This document shows, piece after piece, positions 1-8,246 of a stretch of DNA of 64,000 bases (positions within the stretch are counted from its first letter, which is position 1; every line of letters starts with the position of its first letter). A model generated the notes under the pieces. It worked only from the letters and a program-made list of their open reading frames with translations, was not told where the DNA came from and made no database searches. Location: positions 117,034 through 181,033 of the forward strand of contig NZ_JAUSUG010000011.1 in NCBI RefSeq assembly GCF_030813435.1, given 5' to 3'. This DNA comes from Evansella vedderi (GTDB lineage Bacteria; Bacillota; Bacilli; Bacillales; Salisediminibacteriaceae). The position numbers were made by a program, and so were the translations under genes.

Positions 1-1326
1 GGTATGATCATTATGTTCATTCCAGTAACAGGGATGATTTCAAGATGGCTTAACTTGGGAGATTCATCTACACCACTCGGACAAGCTGCAACTATGATGG
101 GGGCTGCGGGAATAGGTGGAGCAATCATGCTAAGTCGTCGCGGCCTAAGTATGGCTAAAGGTGGCGGCAAAGGTGCTAACGCTAATTCCGGAGCTTCAGC
201 TGGAGCGGGTTCTTCAGGCGGAGGTGACGGCGGTGGCGGTGGCGGTGGTTTCGCTGATGATAGTGGATCTACTAAAATTGCAGAAGCCGCTAAAGGTTCT
301 ACAAGTAACGGTTGGCAAAGATTTAAGAAAGTTGCAGGGTACTCTGGTGCTGCTGCTGGAGCTTCATTTGGTCTAGCTTTCGGTCCAATGGGAATGGCTA
401 TGGGTGGCATGGCAGGTAATAAGATAGCTCAAGGCGCTGCTCAAATGCCACGTAATTCAATTGCAGGTTTAAAAGGTGTAGGTCAAACTTTAGGTTCTGT
501 AAAACAACACGGTGGTTTTAAAGGGATGTGGAACAACCTAGAAGCTCGTAGACAGTTCGGAGGAAATATGGGCGAGTCGCTTGGCCTAGCAACAGGACTT
601 CCTCTTAATAACGCAGGAAGAAAAATGGGACAAATGATGTCTGGAGTTAGTAGAAACCGAGTCCAAAATGAAGTGTTCGGAGGGAAAACTTTAGAGGATC
701 TTCAAAAGACTCACCCTGGACAAAAAGTTCAATGGAGACAAACGAATGAAGGATCTGCTTATTACGTTGATGACGGTAAAGGTGGTAAGAGGATTAGTGC
801 AATGGGAGCCGCTGACAATACTTTAAAACAAGGAGAAACTCGTAAAATTGATTACGAAGTTCCTGGTGGCGGTACAGGCTTCAATAAGAATGAACAAGGG
901 CAATATATTTCTAGTGCAAGTCAAGGAAAAACAGCACCTATATATGGTCACAAAGGGGATGTCTTGAAGAAAGTTCCGATTGGTGGAAATCAAGGTGGGG
1001 GTACTCAATCTATACCTAAGTCCCAACCGCAAAAAACAGGTTCTACCGATCATTTAAGGAGAACATCGGAGGCTTATATTGAAGGTACTGATGGCAGGAC
1101 ATATCAAGATACTCGAATGGATGCAAAGTCAGTTAATCCAGACGATTATTTTGTTCACAGTATAAAAGGCACTGATAAGCGTTCAACAACAGATAAGGGT
1201 GCTGATGCTCTTCATAACACTAGTACAAAAGTAAAATCACTCAATAAACAAGTAAGGGACAATGTAGATTCCTGGTCAAAAAGTTCTCCTCAGATTGACT
1301 ATAAAAGACATAAGGGGATTATATAG
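1..1326 (+). CDS. Conjugation channel protein, VirB6/TrbL-like C-terminal part (5' partial)
   Basis: The frame is open to the first base of the window, so the start probably lies upstream and only the last ~440 residues are visible. They begin with two short hydrophobic stretches, followed by a Gly-rich low-complexity linker around residues 58-80, a second Gly/Ala/Met-rich hydrophobic stretch around 115-145, and a long hydrophilic tail. A polytopic membrane protein with a long Gly-rich cytoplasmic or external tail is typical of VirB6/TrbL-type components of Gram-positive type IV secretion systems. The genes downstream (M23 hydrolase, small membrane protein) fit that role. Family assignment is an inference from composition and context; no catalytic motif is present. 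Confidence 0.5.
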   Translation, partial: GMIIMFIPVTGMISRWLNLGDSSTPLGQAATMMGAAGIGGAIMLSRRGLSMAKGGGKGANANSGASAGAGSSGGGDGGGGGGGFADDSGSTKIAEAAKGSTSNGWQRFKKVAGYSGAAAGASFGLAFGPMGMAMGGMAGNKIAQGAAQMPRNSIAGLKGVGQTLGSVKQHGGFKGMWNNLEARRQFGGNMGESLGLATGLPLNNAGRKMGQMMSGVSRNRVQNEVFGGKTLEDLQKTHPGQKVQWRQTNEGSAYYVDDGKGGKRISAMGAADNTLKQGETRKIDYEVPGGGTGFNKNEQGQYISSASQGKTAPIYGHKGDVLKKVPIGGNQGGGTQSIPKSQPQKTGSTDHLRRTSEAYIEGTDGRTYQDTRMDAKSVNPDDYFVHSIKGTDKRSTTDKGADALHNTSTKVKSLNKQVRDNVDSWSKSSPQIDYKRHKGII

Positions 1327-1379
1327 GGTAGCTGTAAGAGTTACCCTTCCCCTTCTTCCTTAACAGGAGGTGAAGTTTA

Positions 1380-3242
1380 ATGAGCAACAACAACGATTCA
1401 CATGATTTAACCCAACAAACTACTGGTAGAGCAGGTCAAATAGGAAAAGAAGCTGGTAAACAACTTGGCAAAAAAGCAGTGCGAAAACTTATGCAAAAAG
1501 CAGTTAAAGCAGGTGCTAAGATTGCTTTGAAATTAGCTGTAGGAACACTTAAAGCTATTGTAACAGCAGTCGGGGCATTCCTCGCTGTTATTGGAGGAAA
1601 AGTACTTATTGTAGCAGCTATCGTTATAGCTATAGTTGCTGTAATTATTGCTGCAATCCCTTTTTCTGATTGGTTTCTTGGGGGAGGAGAACGAAGCGAA
1701 GCACAAGTTCAAGCTGATGCGGAGTATGAACAACGTTTTAAAGACAAAGCTGATGCTAGCGTTGCTGAACTAGATAATATAGAAGCAGACTCTGGATGGA
1801 TAGAAAACTTCAAAACATATGTTAAACCAAGTTGGGGTATACCTGCTGCATTAGCTCGATATGAAATTATTAAGTCGAACGAACCTAGCATTGAAATAGA
1901 TTACCCTGATGTTGATGATATGTTTAATGAATTAGAACCAACGTTTTTTTACGAAACTGTCGATGATGACCAAGAAACTAGAAGGACAGTTTTGACATGC
2001 ACTTGGGAAGAAGAGCACGAAACAACCGTAAATACTTATAGCATATCAACGAGAACGACTGTTGAGGAATGTACAGTAACATATATCGAAGTTAATTTAA
2101 TAACTGGACAACCGTGGCAAGGGGAATGGCCTTATATCCCTGATGTAATACCTGTAGAGGATTGTGAAGTTAATGCAAATAGAAGTGGGACAAGTGTTCA
2201 CTCTGTAGACTATAACCCGGACCTACCTGTATCACCGAATTATAGACTCATCAGCCAAAACGAATTCAACAGAAGTTATGGATTCGATAGAGTCACTATT
2301 GAACGTAGTAAAATAGTCGGAACAACTACCGAAACTGAAACAGAAGAGGTTACTGAATCTACCGAAGAAACAGAAACATTCACTAGACCATCAAGAAGTG
2401 TTTTGAGTAGGGTGGAAACGCCTTATGGAGATGCAGATGTTCCTCATTTAACTCGATTTTATCCCGACGGAGATATAGATTTCGATCCTGATTCGTGGGA
2501 GGTTTATGATGAAAGAGAATTCCGAGATGGCGATAAGGATTGTCACGAAATCATTTACAGACAATATGAACACACGACTGTAGATGATAGAGGAGTACCT
2601 CGTCTTGAAATTGACCCTGAGAGACTAAAGGATATATTTTTATCAAAGGGTGTTCATGAGGGAGATATAGAGATGATTTTCGAGTTTGCTCGCGCTGCTG
2701 ATTCTAACTTCTATGCCGATCAATTTATAGGGGCTGGTAATGCCACGTTCGGAAATGGATGGTATCGCTTTGATGGTGAACTAGTTGATGGATGGGTATG
2801 GCCAGTAGGAAATGACCGTAGAGTTACATCAGAATTTGGTTGGCGAGAACAGTTTGGAAGGTATCATAACGGAATTGATTTAGGTGGTAGACAAGCTAAT
2901 GGTTATCCTATTTTAGCTGCTCGTGATGGCGTTGTTATTCATGCCGGTTGGTCGGACTCTTTTGGAAACTGGCTAATTATTGCGCATGAAGATAACCTTC
3001 AAACAAGGTATGCCCATAATCAATTCAATACTGTTAGAGCAGGAGATCAAGTTAGAGCAGGAGATCAAGTCGGTGTACTTGGAACCACAGGACGAAGCAC
3101 GGGACCCCATCTCCATTTCGAAATTTTAACAAACCCAGAAGGAAGAGATCCATTTAGCGGCTCTAGCAATTTAAACCCTATCAATCCTAGAGTTGTTCTT
3201 AATCCAATTCTAGATTCAGAGGAAGAAGAAGGCGGTGATTAA
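1380..3242 (+). CDS. Membrane-anchored M23 peptidase, conjugation cell-wall hydrolase
   Basis: This 620-residue protein probably opens the peptidoglycan for the conjugation channel. The N-terminus is Lys-rich and cytoplasmic, one or two hydrophobic segments span about residues 52-96, and a long acidic extracellular linker follows. The C-terminal LytM/M23 metallopeptidase domain (about 470-595) keeps the zinc ligands: H496 and D500 in YHNGIDLGG, and H577/H579 in GPHLHF. An AGGAGGTG ribosome binding site precedes the ATG. Residues ~552-563 come from an exact 18-bp tandem duplication (3033-3068) in the loop before the HLH motif. The stop lies 2 nt before the next start, so the two genes are coupled. 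The M23 assignment is firm; the role in conjugation rests on the neighbours. Confidence 0.85.
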   Translation: MSNNNDSHDLTQQTTGRAGQIGKEAGKQLGKKAVRKLMQKAVKAGAKIALKLAVGTLKAIVTAVGAFLAVIGGKVLIVAAIVIAIVAVIIAAIPFSDWFLGGGERSEAQVQADAEYEQRFKDKADASVAELDNIEADSGWIENFKTYVKPSWGIPAALARYEIIKSNEPSIEIDYPDVDDMFNELEPTFFYETVDDDQETRRTVLTCTWEEEHETTVNTYSISTRTTVEECTVTYIEVNLITGQPWQGEWPYIPDVIPVEDCEVNANRSGTSVHSVDYNPDLPVSPNYRLISQNEFNRSYGFDRVTIERSKIVGTTTETETEEVTESTEETETFTRPSRSVLSRVETPYGDADVPHLTRFYPDGDIDFDPDSWEVYDEREFRDGDKDCHEIIYRQYEHTTVDDRGVPRLEIDPERLKDIFLSKGVHEGDIEMIFEFARAADSNFYADQFIGAGNATFGNGWYRFDGELVDGWVWPVGNDRRVTSEFGWREQFGRYHNGIDLGGRQANGYPILAARDGVVIHAGWSDSFGNWLIIAHEDNLQTRYAHNQFNTVRAGDQVRAGDQVGVLGTTGRSTGPHLHFEILTNPEGRDPFSGSSNLNPINPRVVLNPILDSEEEEGGD

Positions 3243-3244
3243 AA

Positions 3245-3733
3245 ATGGAAATATTTCAAGGTGGAGTTACATTAGCTGAACAGGCTGTCCGGTTGGCTCA
3301 GTTAATATTTCTACCAGTAATGGGGATTATGTGTTTAACAGGATTGCTATTATTATTGACCGCAGGGAAAAGCCCACGAAGAAAAAGAGCAGGGTACGTC
3401 TTTTCTTTAGGTGGAACAATCGGTGCATTTATGGTAGCATACATACCTTTATTAGCTTTTGAGTTTTTCGGAACAGAACCAACAGCAGCGACAGGAGATG
3501 AAACGATTTATAGTATTGTAGATTCCTACGGTGGTTTTGGACAAGGTGCATTCACAGCTATACAATATGTCGCCATCCCTCTTGTAGGAACTATATTTTA
3601 CATTGGTGTATTTGTTCAATTATTAGCTGCTAAAAGCCCCCAACGTAAACGCGTCGGTCTTGGACTTATGATTTTTGCCCCTATAGTTTTGGGGGCAGTT
3701 TACATCATTCCACAGCTACTCGAACTTTTGTAG
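3245..3733 (+). CDS. Four-helix membrane protein with internal repeat, probable T4SS component
   Basis: A 162-residue integral membrane protein with four predicted helices (roughly 15-40, 48-72, 102-128, 137-160). The two halves repeat a helix-turn motif: LTAGKSPRRKRAG in the first half and LAAKSPQRKRVG in the second, each a basic cytoplasmic loop between helices. This suggests an internal duplication of a two-helix unit. It starts 2 nt after the M23 peptidase gene and is probably translated with it. Small two- or four-helix proteins next to VirB6- and VirB1-like genes are common in Gram-positive transfer operons (VirB2/VirB3-type position), but no specific family is recognised. Confidence 0.6.
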   Translation: MEIFQGGVTLAEQAVRLAQLIFLPVMGIMCLTGLLLLLTAGKSPRRKRAGYVFSLGGTIGAFMVAYIPLLAFEFFGTEPTAATGDETIYSIVDSYGGFGQGAFTAIQYVAIPLVGTIFYIGVFVQLLAAKSPQRKRVGLGLMIFAPIVLGAVYIIPQLLELL

Positions 3734-3805
3734 AAGATAATTCTAATAAATTGTGAAAGAGAGTAAGAGGTTATATATCAGCTGATGTTAAAGGAGAAGG
3801 TTTTT

Positions 3806-4003
3806 ATGTCAAACCGAATGACTAATGACAGAGAAAGATTTGAATATTGTAGAGAAGAATTAAATCGTCTAGGAGCTAGGTACGGTCTGACACATCCTCT
3901 CGTTATCGAGAAAAGCAAACAGCTAGATAAAATGCATAATGAAATTATCAAATCAGGCGAGGAAGTAATAACGACAATAATTAAACAGAGCTCTCCAGCA
4001 TAA
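3806..4003 (+). CDS. Spo0E-like aspartyl-phosphate phosphatase
   Basis: A 65-residue protein with the Spo0E-family helical hairpin: a first helix (REELNRLGARYGL), a turn with H-P, and a second helix with the signature-like SKQLDK in place of the usual SQELD. Family members dephosphorylate Spo0A~P and delay sporulation. The ATG at 3806 is preferred because AAGGAGAAGG lies 5 nt upstream; an in-frame ATG at 3785 lies before that site. It ends the transfer cluster, and a terminator overlaps its stop codon. A sporulation brake carried on a transfer element would keep the host in the vegetative state, which is an inference. The Lys in the signature motif should not remove the catalytic Asp. Confidence 0.7.
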   Translation: MSNRMTNDRERFEYCREELNRLGARYGLTHPLVIEKSKQLDKMHNEIIKSGEEVITTIIKQSSPA

Positions 4004-4019
4004 TTGGAGGCTCTTTTTT
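3988..4019 (+). terminator. Rho-independent terminator after the Spo0E-like gene
   Basis: The arms GAGCTCTCCA and TGGAGGCTC pair with one bulge, enclose the TAA stop of the gene in the loop, and are followed by TTTTTTG. Confidence 0.8.
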
Positions 4020-4124
4020 GTTAGGGTAAATTTCTTCCTCTAATTTAATGATTTATAGTATTTTGCTTTTCAAAAAATAAACATACAAATAGTTCATCAT
4101 AAAGTACTAATTTCCATTATTTTA

Positions 4125-4153
4125 TTGACTTTTTTTATTACATAGAGTAAATT
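4125..4153 (+). promoter_or_regulatory. Sigma-A type promoter for the Rad52-like gene
   Basis: TTGACT at 4125-4130 and TAAATT at 4148-4153 are separated by 17 bp and lie 27 bp before the start codon of the Rad52-like gene, downstream of a terminator. Confidence 0.55.
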
Positions 4154-4179
4154 AAGGTCAAAACAAAGAGGTGATTTTA

Positions 4180-4764
4180 TTGAAAAACTTATCACCTGAT
4201 GAGATTTATGAACTATTCGAGAAGATACATAGCAAGTTAGTGGAAGAGTTCCCTGAAGGGACCGTGAGATTCACTAACTCTAATAAATTAACAACAGCTT
4301 ATATTCCTCACGAAGCATACATTGAAAGATTAAATGATGTTTGTGGTCCATTTTGGTCATTCGTAAGGAATGGGGAAGCAAAGATCCATAGAAATGAGAA
4401 GTTAGTTGAAGTTAGTGGAGTCTTGAGGATATTAGATGCTGAAAGAGATGGAACAGGTTTTCATAAATTTAACGTCAATGAAAAGGGCGACATTATCAAC
4501 TTAAATTATGCGATTCGCTCTGCTAAATCAGACGCGATTCGTGATGCTTGTGATTTGTTTGGGATGGGTTGGAAGGATCTCCATAAGTTTAGAAAAGGAG
4601 AGAAAGTAACTTCTGTGCCTGAGTCATCTATGAGTGGTCGAGAGTGTATAAAGTGTCGAAATCCATTAAGCAATGAAGATATTCAAGAGTTGAAGAAACT
4701 CAATGTTGATATTGATTTCTGTAGAAAAGATATACCGCCACATTTTTATAATCATAAAAGATAA
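4180..4764 (+). CDS. Rad52/Rad22-family single-strand annealing protein
   Basis: A 194-residue protein resembling the plasmid and phage branch of the Rad52 annealing domain, with TAYIPHEAYIERL near residues 40-52, a central beta-strand region, and LNYAIRSAKSDAIRDACDLFG in the last helices. Such proteins anneal complementary single strands during recombination and plasmid repair. The last ~45 residues carry a CxxC pair (CIKC), a third Cys and a His, suggesting a zinc ribbon. TTG at 4180 is chosen over GTG at 4171 because AGAGGTG (4167-4173) is then spaced 6 nt upstream. A DNA-repair role during transfer fits the position after the secretion operon. Confidence 0.7.
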   Translation: MKNLSPDEIYELFEKIHSKLVEEFPEGTVRFTNSNKLTTAYIPHEAYIERLNDVCGPFWSFVRNGEAKIHRNEKLVEVSGVLRILDAERDGTGFHKFNVNEKGDIINLNYAIRSAKSDAIRDACDLFGMGWKDLHKFRKGEKVTSVPESSMSGRECIKCRNPLSNEDIQELKKLNVDIDFCRKDIPPHFYNHKR

Positions 4765-4786
4765 CCGAAAATACGAGGTGATAGAT

Positions 4787-5332
4787 ATGAAAAAAACACT
4801 AATCCTTACGTGTTCTTTATGTGCTAATTTTGAACCAAACGCAGGAATTTGTAAGTTAAACGGAGAGAAGAGAAAAGCTTATACATCTAAATACGCTAAG
4901 ACGTGTTATACAAAAGGTAAGTTTGTAAGATACATGTATATTTTACCTGATAGCTTTAATCATTTTGATCTGAACGAGGAAATTCCAACGAATTGGGACC
5001 ATGACAAGTCAAAGTTACCAACTGATGACGAAGGAGTTCCTTTATGGGTTAAAACAAATCGCGGGATCGAGAGAGCTATACCTGCTAATGATTCTGTTTT
5101 ATTAAAAGGTGATCTCCAACTAGGGGTCCCACGCATATTAACGTATCAAGGGCAAAGAGAAGCAATATTTGAGCTTGGTGTTGAAGAAGCTCGTAAAGAA
5201 GCTGATGAGCTAGGTGTAGACCTTACTGCTCTACCTGAAGAAAGTGAGGGAGCCTTTGATAACCAGGAACAAAGAGGTGTAATCAAACGAAACACACCGT
5301 GGTTAAAAGAAAATCTAGGGGAGGACTGGTAA
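4787..5332 (+). CDS. Hypothetical protein with N-terminal Cys cluster
   Basis: 181 residues of unknown function. The first 45 residues contain CSLC, a third Cys in GICKL and a fourth in KTCYTK, spaced like a small zinc-binding module. The C-terminal half is acidic with a helical stretch (EARKEADELG). The ATG at 4787 follows ACGAGGTG by 7 nt; a longer frame from 4703 overlaps the Rad52-like gene and lacks a good binding site. It lies between the Rad52-like gene and two small genes in one probable operon, so a link to DNA processing is possible but unproven. Confidence 0.65.
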   Translation: MKKTLILTCSLCANFEPNAGICKLNGEKRKAYTSKYAKTCYTKGKFVRYMYILPDSFNHFDLNEEIPTNWDHDKSKLPTDDEGVPLWVKTNRGIERAIPANDSVLLKGDLQLGVPRILTYQGQREAIFELGVEEARKEADELGVDLTALPEESEGAFDNQEQRGVIKRNTPWLKENLGEDW

Positions 5333-5334
5333 AG

Positions 5335-5622
5335 ATGACTAATCAGGTTAGCGGAAACATAAATGATACAAGAAGTAATATTATTATGACTCTACTGAAG
5401 TTATACAAGTTGTATGAAGCGATGGACCGAGATATAGAACTAGAAAACGAGAAGTACCGTTTATATTTTAGAACGGGTAAGGGGTTATCTATTGAAGGCG
5501 CAGCAGGTAGCATTCATGTCAGTGGTTACAATTATGTTAGTGTCACTTTAGGAGAACAAATTACATCTTATAATCATTTGCCGTACCGTTGGCTAAAGGA
5601 GTTGCTGAATGAACAACAATGA
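5335..5622 (+). CDS. Hypothetical small protein
   Basis: 95 residues, no recognised family. The ATG at 5335 follows GGGGAGG by 10 nt and the previous stop by 2 nt. The N-terminal half is helical and charged; the C-terminal half looks like beta strands (VSGYNYVSVTLG). Its stop overlaps the next start as ATGA, so it is translationally coupled to the HNH-repeat protein. Confidence 0.6.
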   Translation: MTNQVSGNINDTRSNIIMTLLKLYKLYEAMDRDIELENEKYRLYFRTGKGLSIEGAAGSIHVSGYNYVSVTLGEQITSYNHLPYRWLKELLNEQQ

Positions 5623-6296
5623 AACGTGTTATTCGTTCGACCCTAGACTTTAAGGTTCTAAAATCATTATGGCAGTCTGTACATTCTTTTGTTGAGGAAA
5701 ATAAAGAGGAGTCGGTTTCTTTTGTCTTTGAAAAAAAATCAAGAGCTTTAATTACAGATCCAAAACCACTTCCCATTAAACCAAATCGACGTATCAGCAG
5801 AAGGACTAGAAAAGAATTTGAAAAAGAATTCCCAATGATAAGAAGTTCTCTATATTTAAATCCGATACTTATACAGGAACTATTTGACTTATATGATGAA
5901 ATAGCGAAGTATCAATACGGAGAAGATGAAGAGATAAATATTCACACGCTTGTAACAACTGTCCTTTATTTTATTTGTTATGACAACGGGATTAAGATTG
6001 ATGATAACTATTTCGATGAAGAGTATTTCAACAGTAAGTACACTTACCAAAAGGACAATGTACTTGAGTCATTAAGAGAATTATCCTCTATATTAAATAA
6101 ACCTCCAACTCAAAGGGAGTGGAAGGTGTACAGACAACGAGTAAATGGTCCATCTTTATCTTATATAGAAAGTCATTTTGGTTCATTTAATCATGCTAAG
6201 GACTTAGCTGGTCTAGAAAAATGTAAGAGTGGAAAAAAACCAAAAAAAAAACAAAAAAAATCTCCGATGTTTAGCATAAACATTAATATGTATTAG
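5619..6296 (+). CDS. Protein with C-terminal homing-endonuclease-associated repeat
   Basis: A 225-residue protein starting at an ATGA overlap with the preceding gene. Residues ~157-205 match the small DNA-binding repeat found beside HNH and other homing nucleases: L..ILNKPPTQREW, then a serine-rich helix start, then FGSFNHAKDLAGLE. Here the repeat occurs once and no nuclease motif is visible in the N-terminal part, which is basic and then acidic. The extreme C-terminus is a Lys-rich tail over an A-rich tract. It probably binds DNA as the last gene of the Rad52-like operon; the target is unknown. Confidence 0.6.
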   Translation: MKRVIRSTLDFKVLKSLWQSVHSFVEENKEESVSFVFEKKSRALITDPKPLPIKPNRRISRRTRKEFEKEFPMIRSSLYLNPILIQELFDLYDEIAKYQYGEDEEINIHTLVTTVLYFICYDNGIKIDDNYFDEEYFNSKYTYQKDNVLESLRELSSILNKPPTQREWKVYRQRVNGPSLSYIESHFGSFNHAKDLAGLEKCKSGKKPKKKQKKSPMFSININMY

Positions 6297-6340
6297 AATA
6301 AGGTTAAATCAATTAAATATTCTAATAAGTTATTAGTGAA

Positions 6341-6401
6341 GGAAGCACCGTCACAAATACTCGCAGGGGACACCTGTGTGTCTTTGTAACGGTGCATTTT
6401 T
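6341..6401 (+). promoter_or_regulatory. GGAAGCACC leader hairpin A (attenuator-like)
   Basis: Starts with GGAAGCACC (6341-6349). GCACCGT pairs with ACGGTGC (6389-6395), continued inward by ACAAA/TTTGT, with an inner GGGGAC/GTC stem and a U-run at 6397-6401. The next start codon is 23 nt after the U-run. One of four related leaders in this window. Confidence 0.65.
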
Positions 6402-6423
6402 AATAAAAAGGGGAGATTTTGTT

Positions 6424-6606
6424 ATGGTAAAAAGATTTATTGGAACAGAGGCTTCAAAATACAGGGTAACAGGGCTATGTCTTATCAAGGAAGAAATTAA
6501 TACATTCACAGGTGAAACAAGCCCTATTATTGAAAGTCGCATGGGAACCTTTCATAATCCCGTTAATTTTTTACCTTTCTTTCAATACGTTCAACAATCT
6601 GTGTAA
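6424..6606 (+). CDS. Hypothetical 60-residue protein behind leader A
   Basis: The ATG at 6424 has GGGGAG 8 nt upstream and lies 23 nt after leader hairpin A, which supports it as a real gene. The product is 60 residues, slightly basic, without membrane segments or known motifs. Its last 44 bp overlap the 3' end of the convergent gene at 6563-7201. No function can be assigned. Confidence 0.45.
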   Translation: MVKRFIGTEASKYRVTGLCLIKEEINTFTGETSPIIESRMGTFHNPVNFLPFFQYVQQSV

Positions 6607-7201
6607 GTGTAGAATCTAAATGCCAACTTTCCGTATCGCTCATACGAACTAACGTAACGTTATTTAATGTTACCTGAGTTTCATCTTCAAAAATAATAGT
6701 GACATGATAAGATACTTCTTCTTCGTTTGCATACATAGGCTCTGAAAGATATACGGAATTTATGGTGTGATTTCTAGTGATTGATTTTGCGTATTCTGCT
6801 GCTTTATCACTCATTTCTAAAACATTAATGCCCTGAAAGTCTAAATGTGATTTATCAGGGCGAATATACGAACTTAATAACTCTACCTCTTCATATTGAG
6901 CCATTGCGAAAAAAGTCATAATTTGGGTTTCTGGATCATCCGTTTCACCACCACCTCTTTCATGATAATCTCTAACATATGGTTTTAGATTCGGATTTCT
7001 CAACCAGTAGGTAATGTTATTCTGTTTACTACTTTCATCAGACAGATCAAACGATCTTATTGATTGCTCAGTAAAATTTTCTTCAAAAATACTAACATCG
7101 ATTGATTCTGTACTAACAACATCTTCATCGTTGTTACCGAAAAACCAAAACATACCAATAACTAAATAAACAGCTAAAAAACCTAGTATCCATTTTTTCA
7201 C
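6563..7201 (-). CDS. Single-pass membrane protein, possibly VirB8/TcpC-like
   Basis: A 212-residue protein: an N-terminal signal anchor (residues 4-20), then an extracellular domain with an acidic stretch and alternating helix and strand (MTFFAMAQYEEVELLSSYI, then VSYHVTIIFEDETQVTLNNVTLVR). This layout resembles the NTF2-like domain of VirB8/TcpC conjugation proteins, but at one-domain length; that is an inference. The GTG at 7201 is chosen because AAAGGAGG lies 8 nt upstream; an upstream in-frame start is inside the leader. It is expressed from its own promoter through leader hairpin D. Confidence 0.55.
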   Translation of the reverse strand: MKKWILGFLAVYLVIGMFWFFGNNDEDVVSTESIDVSIFEENFTEQSIRSFDLSDESSKQNNITYWLRNPNLKPYVRDYHERGGGETDDPETQIMTFFAMAQYEEVELLSSYIRPDKSHLDFQGINVLEMSDKAAEYAKSITRNHTINSVYLSEPMYANEEEVSYHVTIIFEDETQVTLNNVTLVRMSDTESWHLDSTLTQIVERIERKVKN

Positions 7202-7224
7202 GATATAAACCTCCTTTAAAATAT

Positions 7225-7277
7225 AAAAAAGCACCAAAAAGACCTATGGCAAAACACAAGGTCAATTCGGTGCTTCC
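7225..7277 (-). promoter_or_regulatory. GGAAGCACC leader hairpin D (attenuator-like)
   Basis: On the minus strand it begins GGAAGCACC (7277-7269). AAGCACC pairs with GGTGCTT, an inner GACC/GGTC stem follows, and the 3' end is a run of six U. The GTG start of the VirB8-like gene is 24 nt further on, directly after AAAGGAGG. Confidence 0.7.
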
Positions 7278-7313
7278 GAAATGCGAGTTGGCGTTTTTTT
7301 GTATTGTATTTCT

Positions 7314-7343
7314 ATTATAAATCAAAAAATATGAACTTGCCAA
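7314..7343 (-). promoter_or_regulatory. Promoter feeding leader D
   Basis: On the minus strand TTGGCA (7343-7338), an 18-bp spacer and TATAAT (7319-7314). Transcription would start near 7307 and give a ~105-nt leader containing hairpin D. Confidence 0.6.
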
Positions 7344-7576
7344 TCATTTTAACTAAAGATAACACTGTTTTTAGTAGGAGAAAATATGAATGTGTAGAAA
7401 GATATAAAAGAATGATGTATCATTAATAATCGAAACATAAAGTAATAGCTTATAAACTTTAATTTTAAGGACATATTTTTAACACTTTATGCGAATATAT
7501 TAATGACTTTTAATATAAAAAAGAAAAAAAGTCCTTCTTACAATACTAAAATATAACAACTGAAGAGGGGGGTATT
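7344..7576 (+). other. AT-rich intergenic region before the ankyrin gene
   Basis: A very AT-rich stretch between divergent genes. No ORF or hairpin was seen; it presumably holds the promoter of the ankyrin-repeat gene, but no single hexamer pair stands out. Confidence 0.4.
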
Positions 7577-8188
7577 GTGGTGGTGGAAAATGTGGCTTAT
7601 TTTAGAGATTACGAAAATAATTATGGAAATAAAAAATGGTACATAGAAGAACTTCGACCTAAGATTAAACATTTATTAGAAAATAGCGGATTGTTCTTTG
7701 ATTTTATGTTTAAGAATAATAATACGTCATTAATATATGCGAGCTATCATGGGGATATCGAACTGATCCGAAAATTAGTTCAAAAAGATGCAAATATACA
7801 CCACCGAAACGATGAAGGGGATACACCTATCATCGCGGCTGTATTATCAGGAAACGTTAATACAGTTAGAGAACTCATACAACACGGGGCAAATCCTAAC
7901 GACATGACACAAGGCCTTACATTGCTCATATTAGCATGTTCTGATAAAAACTATGAAATGGTCCAAATGTTACTAGAATCGGGCGCAAATCCAAACTTAT
8001 ATACTATGGGAGGTAATTATACACCTTTACAAGCAGCTGCATTAAATGGTGATAAAAAGATAGTTGAGAAGTTGATAGCATATGGAGCTGATGTCAACTA
8101 TGTCAGCCCATTAGGGTTATCGGCTGAGATAGTAGCAATAGAGAAAGGTAATTATGAAATTAGCAACTTATTAAATAAAGTAGGTTAA
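7577..8188 (+). CDS. Ankyrin-repeat protein
   Basis: 203 residues with about four ankyrin repeats from residue ~48 to the end: TSLIYASYHGDIELIRKLVQ, TPIIAAVLSGNVNTVRELIQHGANPN, LTLLILACSDKNYEMVQMLLESGANPN and TPLQAAALNGDKKIVEKLIAYGADVN. Ankyrin stacks bind other proteins. The start is the first of three GTG codons, 3 nt after GGGGGGTA; the following GTG codons are also possible. It is monocistronic with its own terminator. Bacterial ankyrin proteins often serve as immunity or scaffold proteins; the partner here is unknown. Confidence 0.8.
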   Translation: MVVENVAYFRDYENNYGNKKWYIEELRPKIKHLLENSGLFFDFMFKNNNTSLIYASYHGDIELIRKLVQKDANIHHRNDEGDTPIIAAVLSGNVNTVRELIQHGANPNDMTQGLTLLILACSDKNYEMVQMLLESGANPNLYTMGGNYTPLQAAALNGDKKIVEKLIAYGADVNYVSPLGLSAEIVAIEKGNYEISNLLNKVG

Positions 8189-8202
8189 ACAATATACATA
8201 AT

Positions 8203-8239
8203 AAAAAGGGAGTAGCTTATAAAAAAGCTCTCCCTTTTT
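8203..8239 (+). terminator. Bidirectional terminator
   Basis: AAAAAGGGAG (8203-8212) and CTCCCTTTTT (8230-8239) form a 10-bp stem with U-runs on either strand, serving the ankyrin gene and the convergent lipoprotein gene. Confidence 0.85.
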
Positions 8240-8246
8240 ATTTGAA

